Shown in pieces: positions 1-4,649 of a DNA stretch of 5,655 bases; position 1 is the stretch's first letter, and the number at the start of each line of letters is the position of its first letter. The DNA comes from Acidobacteriaceae bacterium (GTDB lineage: Bacteria; Acidobacteriota; Terriglobia; Terriglobales; Acidobacteriaceae). Both the position numbers and the translations under genes were made by a program. Location: NCBI GenBank assembly GCA_003139975.1, contig PLHN01000313.1:1-5655 (forward strand). The letters run 5' to 3'. The notes beneath the pieces were generated by a model. That model worked only from the letters and a program-made list of their open reading frames with translations, ran no database searches and was not told the DNA's origin.

Positions 1-358
1 GGAAGCGGCGGCGGTGGCGCAGGCGGCGCAGGCACACGAGATTGAGTTTGCCGCGCTGAAGGCAATTTCCGATGCGGCCGATTTTGCGATGCCTGCGACG
101 GAGAGATTTGTTTCGAGCGACGGACGGTTTCGACCAGTGGGATTTCTCGTGTATGTTGCGGTGCGTCCGTGGCTTTGGGGGAGTACGATTGCTCTTGCTC
201 GGAATAGCGCGAAAGCGAGCAGGGCGTTGAGGGCCGCGATTGAAGATTATCTGGCACGGGACGGAGTGAAATCAAAAGGGGAGACGGAGTTTTCGGGAGA
301 GGAAGCGAAGGCGAGACGCCTTCGCGACAGCCGGCGGGACGCCGGCGCTACGAGTTAG
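1..358 (+). CDS. hpnG: Hopanoid-associated nucleosidase/phosphorylase HpnG, 3' part only
   Basis: This is the C-terminal ~118 codons of a nucleoside phosphorylase/MTA-SAH nucleosidase family protein; the gene enters from before the window. The first full codon (position 2) starts Glu-Ala-Ala-Ala-Val-Ala. The preceding base is G, so a Met-Glu pair is possible, as in the ribose-binding ME(G/A)AA motif of this family. About 20 residues on comes KAISDAADF, matching the family's (S/A)ISD motif whose Asp protonates the leaving base. A later RPWLW followed by LARNSAKASRAL is typical of the hopanoid-associated branch. In that branch HpnG removes adenine from adenosylhopane in the cytosol. The neighbouring squalene genes hpnCDE support the assignment over a housekeeping MTA/SAH nucleosidase, which remains the main alternative. 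The GTG at 14 is internal, not the start. The last ~17 residues are encoded by a hairpin repeat and are probably not part of the fold. Confidence 0.72.
   Translation, partial: EAAAVAQAAQAHEIEFAALKAISDAADFAMPATERFVSSDGRFRPVGFLVYVAVRPWLWGSTIALARNSAKASRALRAAIEDYLARDGVKSKGETEFSGEEAKARRLRDSRRDAGATS
305..346. repeat. REP-like tandem hairpin pair inside the 3' end of hpnG
   Basis: Two perfect small palindromes lie side by side. The first has a 9-bp stem (305-313 with 317-325) and a 3-nt loop, AGA. The second has a 7-bp stem (330-336 with 340-346) and a 3-nt loop, GGA. Both share the core GGCG-(A/G)GA-CGCC. The hpnG stop codon (356-358) follows 10 nt later, so the element is translated as the protein's Lys/Arg/Asp-rich tail. 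There is no T-run after either stem, which argues against a simple intrinsic terminator. I recall similar double palindromes dispersed in acidobacterial genomes, but copy number cannot be judged here. Confidence 0.65.
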
Positions 359-362
359 AGCT

Positions 363-1487
363 ATGGCAACTGTTCGGCCAGTAGAGATTGAAAACGGCGT
401 TGAGCGGGTTCCTTCCACGATGAAGGCGGCGGTGTATCGCGGCGTCAACGATGTGCGGCTGGAGGAAGTTCCGGTACCTGAGATCGGGCGGGGCGAGATG
501 CTGGTGCGGGTGCATACTTGCGGAATCTGCGGGACGGATCTGAAGAAAATTTCTACGGGATCGCATTCTGCGCCGCGCATCTTTGGGCACGAGACTTCGG
601 GGGTGGTGGCGAAGGTTGGAGAGGGTGTGCGGGAGATTAACGTCGGGGATCGGGTGATGGTGTTTCACCACATTCCTTGCCGCGAGTGTTACTACTGCCG
701 GCATAAGACGTTCGCGCAGTGCGAGGGATATAAGAAAGTCGGGTGCACGGCGGGGTTTGAGCCGTCCGGGGGCGGGTTCTCGGAATATGTGCGGGTGATG
801 GATTGGATCGTCAAGAAGGGGACGGTGCGGATTCCGGACGGGATTTCGTTTGAGCAGGCCTGCTTTGTCGAGCCCGTGAATACGTGCATGAAGGGGATTG
901 AGACGCTCCGACTGGAACCGGGAGAGACAGTGCTGGTAATCGGGCAAGGGCCTATCGGGTTGATTCTAGCCGTGTTAGCGAAAAGAGCAGGCGCACGGGT
1001 GATTACTTCCGATTTGTATCCGGCGAGGCTTACAATAGCTAAATCCTTCGGTTTGAACGTAACGATTGATGCATCGAAAGCTGAAGCAGGGCAGACGGTG
1101 CGTGGAATGACGGAAGGGCGCGGGGCTGACGCTGTGATTTTGGCGGTCGGCGGCAGCGGTCTGATCCGGCCAGCGATGGATTCGACGCGTCCGGGAGGGC
1201 GCGTTTTACTGTTTGCGCAGACGGCGCGCGGGGAAGCGACGATTGACCCGGCGGCGGTGTGCGTGGATGAAAAGGCGTTGTTGGGTTCTTACAGTGCGGC
1301 GGTGGACTTGCAGGAAGAGTCGGTTCGGTTTGTGATGAACCACGAAATGGACTTGGAACGGCTGATCAGCCATCGTTTTTCGCTGGAGCGCAGTGTGGAG
1401 GCGCTCGCCTTGGCTGCCCACCCTCAGCCGGACTCGATGAAAATTGCGATCCAGCCGGGCGTGCATGGGAAGGACATGAAACTGTGA
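363..1487 (+). CDS. Zinc-dependent medium-chain alcohol/polyol dehydrogenase, first of a tandem pair
   Basis: A 374-residue cytosolic zinc MDR dehydrogenase (threonine/sorbitol dehydrogenase-like), expected to interconvert an alcohol and an aldehyde or ketone with a nicotinamide cofactor. The N-terminal GroES-like domain carries the catalytic-zinc set: Cys56 in GICGTD, His76-Glu77 in GHE, and Glu170 in FVEP. A structural-zinc lobe has Cys106, 109, 112 and 120. The Rossmann domain has GQGPIG at 194-199, and Asp217 at the end of the second strand suggests NAD(H) preference. All key residues are intact. The start is uncertain: ATG 363 follows the hpnG stop by 4 nt, but ATG 420 (Met20, MKAAVYRG) matches the usual family start; neither has a clear ribosome binding site. 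The stop overlaps the next gene. Position between hpnG and a paralogue suggests a role in hopanoid side-chain reduction, which is inference; the substrate cannot be read from the sequence. Confidence 0.9.
   Translation: MATVRPVEIENGVERVPSTMKAAVYRGVNDVRLEEVPVPEIGRGEMLVRVHTCGICGTDLKKISTGSHSAPRIFGHETSGVVAKVGEGVREINVGDRVMVFHHIPCRECYYCRHKTFAQCEGYKKVGCTAGFEPSGGGFSEYVRVMDWIVKKGTVRIPDGISFEQACFVEPVNTCMKGIETLRLEPGETVLVIGQGPIGLILAVLAKRAGARVITSDLYPARLTIAKSFGLNVTIDASKAEAGQTVRGMTEGRGADAVILAVGGSGLIRPAMDSTRPGGRVLLFAQTARGEATIDPAAVCVDEKALLGSYSAAVDLQEESVRFVMNHEMDLERLISHRFSLERSVEALALAAHPQPDSMKIAIQPGVHGKDMKL
1468..1474 (+). promoter_or_regulatory. Ribosome binding site for the second dehydrogenase
   Basis: GGAAGGA lies inside the end of the first dehydrogenase gene, 9 nt before GTG 1484. 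It favours the GTG, whose GTGA overlaps the upstream stop, over the in-frame ATG at 1496, which has no comparable purine run at good spacing. The arrangement implies translational coupling of the two genes. Confidence 0.55.
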
Positions 1488-2533
1488 ACAGCAAGATGAC
1501 GGCGGCCGTCCTATACGGCAAAGAAGACATCAAGATCGAGAGAGTCCCGATCCCGCGCGTAGGGGACGGGGAAGTGCTGGTGAAGGTGCATGTGGCGCTG
1601 ACCTGCGGCACGGATTTGAAGGTGTATCAGCGGGGTTATCACGCGCGAATGATTGTGCCTCCGGCGCTGTTTGGGCACGAACTGGCGGGAACGATCGAGC
1701 AGGTGGGCGAGGGTGTGCGCGGATTCAAGAAGGGCATGCGGGTGGTGGCGCTGAATTCGGCTCCTTGCGGAATGTGCTTCTACTGCTCGAAGCATCAGGG
1801 AAATTTGTGCGAAGACCTGTTGTTTAATAACGGGGCGTATGCCGAGTACATCCGGGTTCCGCGGCGGATTGTCGAGACAAACATGCTGGTGGTGCCTCCG
1901 CATGTGAGCTTTGAAGATGCGGCCATGACGGAACCATTGGCGTGTGTGCTGCGCGGGCTCCATGAGACCGGAGTTGAGATTGGCGACACGGTTACGGTAC
2001 TGGGCGGCGGGCCGATCGGGCTGATGTTTGTGCAGGTGGCGAAGGCGATTGGATGTAACGTGATCGCGGTGGTGAAGCGCGACTCGCAAGTGATACTGGC
2101 CCGGCGGAAGGGCGCGCACGAAGTTGTGCAGATCTCCGCGGTGAAGGACCCGGTTGAGGCGGTGCGGCAGTTGAGTCCGGAGCGGCGTGGATCGGACGTG
2201 GTGATTGAAGCGGTCGGGCGTCCGGAGGCGTGGGAGTGGGCCGTCCAGATGGTACGCAAGGGCGGAACGGTGAACTTCTTCGGCGGATGCGCGGCGGGGA
2301 CGAAGGTGCAACTGGATACGAACCGGCTGCATTATTCCGAGATTACGCTGAAGGCGACCTTCCACCACACACCGGAGACGGTGCGGAGGGCGTTCGGCCT
2401 GATAACCGAGAAGAAGGTGCGCGGGACGGACTACATCACCGGCGAAGCGCCGCTATCGCGGCTGCATGATGTGCTGCGGCACATGCTGAACCGCAACGGC
2501 GATATCAAGACGGCGATCATCCCGGGACATTAA
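1484..2533 (+). CDS. Zinc-dependent medium-chain alcohol/polyol dehydrogenase, second of a tandem pair
   Basis: A 349-residue zinc MDR dehydrogenase, paralogous to the gene just upstream and of similar length. The catalytic-zinc ligands are present: Cys41 in TCGTD, His65-Glu66 in GHE, and Glu150 in TEP. The structural-zinc cysteines are 95, 98, 101 and 109. The cofactor fold has GGGPIG at 174-179. Unlike its neighbour, the second Rossmann strand ends in VVKRD (Lys198, Arg199) rather than an acidic residue, which suggests tolerance of, or preference for, NADP(H); this is inference. GTG 1484 is chosen because GTGA overlaps the previous stop and an upstream GGAAGGA is well placed; ATG 1496 would shorten the protein by four residues. 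It sits last in the hpnG-dehydrogenase-dehydrogenase run, before a 185-bp gap. Family membership is firm, the substrate is unknown, and a hopanoid role is suggested only by context. Confidence 0.9.
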   Translation: MNSKMTAAVLYGKEDIKIERVPIPRVGDGEVLVKVHVALTCGTDLKVYQRGYHARMIVPPALFGHELAGTIEQVGEGVRGFKKGMRVVALNSAPCGMCFYCSKHQGNLCEDLLFNNGAYAEYIRVPRRIVETNMLVVPPHVSFEDAAMTEPLACVLRGLHETGVEIGDTVTVLGGGPIGLMFVQVAKAIGCNVIAVVKRDSQVILARRKGAHEVVQISAVKDPVEAVRQLSPERRGSDVVIEAVGRPEAWEWAVQMVRKGGTVNFFGGCAAGTKVQLDTNRLHYSEITLKATFHHTPETVRRAFGLITEKKVRGTDYITGEAPLSRLHDVLRHMLNRNGDIKTAIIPGH

Positions 2534-2544
2534 GGTGGGGTCCT

Positions 2545-2600
2545 CAGGGGCTAAAGCCCCTGTCATTGGTGGCGACTATCGGCACGGCTGAAGCCGTGCC
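2545..2600. repeat. REP-like twin hairpins in the gap between the dehydrogenase genes and hpnC
   Basis: Two palindromes start 12 nt after the TAA of the second dehydrogenase. The first has an 8-bp stem (2545-2552 with 2555-2562) separated by AA. The second has a 9-bp stem (2581-2589 with 2592-2600) separated by GA. They share a core GGCT-(A/G)A-AGCC, so they look like two diverged units of one family, different from the element at 305-346. The bases after each stem are not T-rich, so rho-independent termination is not well supported, although stabilising the upstream mRNA 3' end is possible. The remaining gap to about 2690 shows no gene and no convincing -35/-10 pair; TACTTTAT near 2675-2682 is a weak -10 candidate only. 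Confidence 0.7.
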
Positions 2601-2710
2601 CTTCCAGAAAACATCTGATGGACAAACTCTAAGGAACAGGAAGCAGCATTCCCGGATTCAATAGTCCTTCCTCGTACTTTATGTTCTTGCGATGCGAGAG
2701 GAATTGAGCG

Positions 2711-2722
2711 ATGAGCGAATGA
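2711..2722 (+). other. Possible three-codon leader reading frame overlapping the hpnC start
   Basis: A strong purine run GAGAGGAA (2696-2703) stands 7 nt before ATG 2711, an ideal ribosome-binding distance. That frame reads only Met-Ser-Glu-stop. Its TGA (2720-2722) overlaps the ATG at 2719 in an ATGA, the same junction seen at hpnC/hpnD. Ribosomes loaded here could terminate and restart on hpnC. It may equally be chance, with the purine run serving ATG 2719 at an unusually long 15-nt spacing. Confidence 0.3.
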
Positions 2723-3702
2723 CAACGGTGGCCACCAGCGATCGCGAGAGCCGGGCAAATCTTGCCGGGTGGGCCAGGCTTCCGGCGGAGTATGCGATTC
2801 CGGAGTCGGCTCCCACTTTGGCTGAGGCGCAGGAGTATTGCCGGCGGCTGGCGCGGTCGCACTACGAAAACTTTTCGGTTGCTTCGTGGTTTCTGCCGGG
2901 GCATCTGCGGCAGCATTTCTTTAATGTTTATGCGTATTGCCGGGTCTCGGACGATCTGGGCGATGAAGTGGGTGACGCGGCGGCCTCGTTGCGTCTGTTG
3001 GAGGAATGGGAAGCGGAGCTGAATGCCTGCTATGAGGGCGGTCCGCGGCATCCAGTGTTTGTGGCGCTGGCAGGAACGGTGCGGGAATTCGAGATTCCGA
3101 AGCAGGAATTTGCCGATTTGCTGACTGCGTTCCGGCAGGATCAGACGACAGGCCGCTATGAGACTTTTGGCGATCTGCTGGGGTATTGCCGGAACTCGGC
3201 GAATCCGGTGGGGCACCTGGTGCTGTATTTGTGCGGGTATCGCGATGAGGAGCGGCAGATACTATCCGATTACACTTGCACAGCGCTGCAGTTGGCGAAC
3301 TTCTGGCAGGACGTTAGTGCCGATTTCGCGAAGGGGCGGATTTATTTGCCGCTTGAGGACTTGCGGCGGTTTGGCGTGAGCGAAGAAGAGATCTGGGGGT
3401 CGGAGAATAGTCGGGCGTTTCGCGAGATGATGCGGTTTGAAGTGGCTCGCGCGCGCGAGTGGTTCGCGCAGGGGTTGCCGCTGGTGAAGCAGGTTGACCG
3501 CAAGTTGGCCCTCGATATTGAACTATTCAGCCAGGGCGGGATGGAGATTCTGAACGCAATCGAGCGCCAGGACTATGCGGTGTTGGGATGCAGGCCCGCA
3601 ATTTCGAAGGCGCGAAAACTGGCGCTGGTGGCGCGCGCGGCGCTCCGCCACCCCATCACGCCAAAATCGGGCGTGCTAGGGACCCCGAGGAAACTGCGAT
3701 GA
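2719..3702 (+). CDS. hpnC: Squalene synthase-like HpnC (hydroxysqualene-forming)
   Basis: A 327-residue all-helical trans-isoprenyl diphosphate synthase of the squalene/phytoene synthase family. In the three-enzyme bacterial squalene route HpnC converts presqualene diphosphate to hydroxysqualene. Both Mg-diphosphate motifs are visible: SDDLGD (Asp78, Asp79, Asp82) and NFWQDVSAD (Asp198, Asp202), followed by the conserved GRIYLP. SHYENFSVASWFLP near residues 48-60 is typical of the HpnC branch rather than HpnD, whose equivalent reads RSAAKNFYYGF. The start is uncertain: ATG 2719 gives MTTVATSD and sits in an ATGA overlap with a mini-frame; the in-frame ATG 2692 would add nine residues but has no ribosome binding site upstream. 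The stop overlaps hpnD (ATGA), so the two are probably translationally coupled. The last ~17 residues (HPITPKSG onward) are encoded by a palindromic stretch and look like an added tail. Identity is well supported by motifs and by neighbours hpnD and hpnE. Confidence 0.93.
   Translation: MTTVATSDRESRANLAGWARLPAEYAIPESAPTLAEAQEYCRRLARSHYENFSVASWFLPGHLRQHFFNVYAYCRVSDDLGDEVGDAAASLRLLEEWEAELNACYEGGPRHPVFVALAGTVREFEIPKQEFADLLTAFRQDQTTGRYETFGDLLGYCRNSANPVGHLVLYLCGYRDEERQILSDYTCTALQLANFWQDVSADFAKGRIYLPLEDLRRFGVSEEEIWGSENSRAFREMMRFEVARAREWFAQGLPLVKQVDRKLALDIELFSQGGMEILNAIERQDYAVLGCRPAISKARKLALVARAALRHPITPKSGVLGTPRKLR
3646..3687. repeat. Probable hairpin element inside the 3' end of hpnC
   Basis: An inverted repeat CACGCC (3657-3662) / GGCGTG (3670-3675) with an A-rich 7-nt loop is flanked by CCACCCC on the left and GGGACCCCG on the right, with outer CCC/GGG pairing possible (3652-3654 with 3679-3681). 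A further 7-bp stem, GGTGGCG (3627-3633) with CGCCACC (3646-3652), competes for the left flank. The stretch is translated as the HpnC tail and ends where the hpnD ribosome binding site begins. It resembles a third short palindromic repeat family; this is less certain than the other two because the arms are shorter. Confidence 0.4.
3687..3690 (+). promoter_or_regulatory. Ribosome binding site fixing the hpnD start
   Basis: GAGG (extended as GAGGAAA) lies 8 nt before ATG 3699 and decides for that start. The open frame continues upstream to an ATG at 3588, but this would give 37 extra residues rich in Gly, Pro and Ala, deep inside hpnC and without family character. Confidence 0.7.
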
Positions 3703-4649
3703 GTACAGCCGTGGGAAATGCGCCGACACAGTTTGCTCCGACTCGCTCGCAGCTCAACATGGCATATTCGGTCTGCCGGGGGATTGCGCGGTCGGCGGCC
3801 AAGAATTTTTATTACGGGTTTGCGGTGCTTCCGCCGCGGAAGAAGAACGCACTCACGGCCGTCTATGCATTTATGCGGCGGTGCGACGATATTACCGACA
3901 ACAATGCGTTGAGCGTGACGGACCGGCAGAACCAACTGGCGGAATGGCTGGACAAGGTTCACCGCGCGTTGGCCGGGCAGCCTACCGACGACCCCGTGCT
4001 CTTGGCGCTGACCGATGCGCAGCGGACTTATCAGATTCCATTCGGACTGCTGGATCAGTTGGCATTTGGCACGGCCGCGGACCTGGAGCATGGTGAGCCA
4101 CCGGTTGCGGGCGGGGCTCTTGTTTCGGGCGCGCCTTTGGTCGCGCGCTATAAAACCTTTGAAGACCTGCGCAAGTATTGCTATGGCGTAGCATCGGTGG
4201 TCGGGCTGGTATGCATCCGCATTTTTGGGTATCGCGATCCGGCGGCTGAGTCGCTGGCGGAGCGGTGCGGGCTGGCATTCCAGCTGACGAACATTATTCG
4301 CGACGTGAAGGAAGATGCGGCGATGGGGAGAGTTTATCTGCCGCAGGAAGATTTGCTGCAATTCGGGTTACTGGCCGCCGATCTGGCGACGCCGGAACTT
4401 TCGCGGATCCGTCCGCTGCTGGCTTTTGAAGCAGACCGCGCGCGCGAGTACTACCAGAGCGGGGAAGAACTGATTCCGCTAGTAAATGAAGATAGCCAGC
4501 CTGGGCTGTGGGTGCTGATTACGATCTATCGACGGCTGCTGGAGAAGATCGCCGCCAACGACTATGACGTCTTCTCCCGGCGGGTTCGGTTGAGCACTCC
4601 GGAAAAAGTCAGCGTTCTGGGTAAAGGATTTGTCAAACGCCTGCTGTGA
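3699..4649 (+). CDS. hpnD: Squalene synthase-like HpnD (presqualene diphosphate synthase)
   Basis: A 316-residue squalene/phytoene synthase family enzyme. HpnD condenses two farnesyl diphosphates to presqualene diphosphate, the first committed step to squalene. Visible motifs, in order: the substrate-binding Arg31-Ser32 in GIARSAAKNFYYGF, the first Asp-rich motif RRCDDITD (Asp63, 64, 67), YKTFEDLRKYCYGVA at 151-165, and the second motif NIIRDVKED (Asp202, Asp206) followed by GRVYLP. ATG 3699 is supported by GAGGAAA 8 nt upstream and by the ATGA overlap with the hpnC stop; its own TGA overlaps the hpnE ATG by one base. Oddity: between GTAADL (124-129) and RY (150-151) there are ~20 residues rich in Gly, Ala and Pro, where relatives as I recall them have only a few. 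An alternative is phytoene synthase, but the adjacent hpnC and hpnE make HpnD much more likely. Confidence 0.93.
   Translation: MSTAVGNAPTQFAPTRSQLNMAYSVCRGIARSAAKNFYYGFAVLPPRKKNALTAVYAFMRRCDDITDNNALSVTDRQNQLAEWLDKVHRALAGQPTDDPVLLALTDAQRTYQIPFGLLDQLAFGTAADLEHGEPPVAGGALVSGAPLVARYKTFEDLRKYCYGVASVVGLVCIRIFGYRDPAAESLAERCGLAFQLTNIIRDVKEDAAMGRVYLPQEDLLQFGLLAADLATPELSRIRPLLAFEADRAREYYQSGEELIPLVNEDSQPGLWVLITIYRRLLEKIAANDYDVFSRRVRLSTPEKVSVLGKGFVKRLL

Noticed and set aside
348..947. 199-codon minus-strand frame opposite the first dehydrogenase
   Set aside because: Shadow of the real gene in another frame; no motifs and no plausible ribosome binding site.
1511..2368. 285-codon minus-strand frame opposite the second dehydrogenase
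   Set aside because: His/Arg-rich translation with no family character; the plus strand encodes a complete zinc dehydrogenase with all ligands.
2545..2562. Intrinsic terminator after the second dehydrogenase
   Set aside because: The stem is followed by GTCATTGG, not a T-run, the loop is only 2 nt, and a similar second unit follows, so a repeat element is the better reading.
2619..2650. Promoter for hpnC with TGGACA as a -35 box
   Set aside because: No acceptable -10 hexamer lies at 16-18 nt downstream; other combinations in the gap are equally weak.
3588..3698. N-terminal extension of HpnD from an upstream in-frame ATG
   Set aside because: It lies within hpnC, has no family similarity, and ATG 3699 has a good ribosome binding site and the ATGA overlap.
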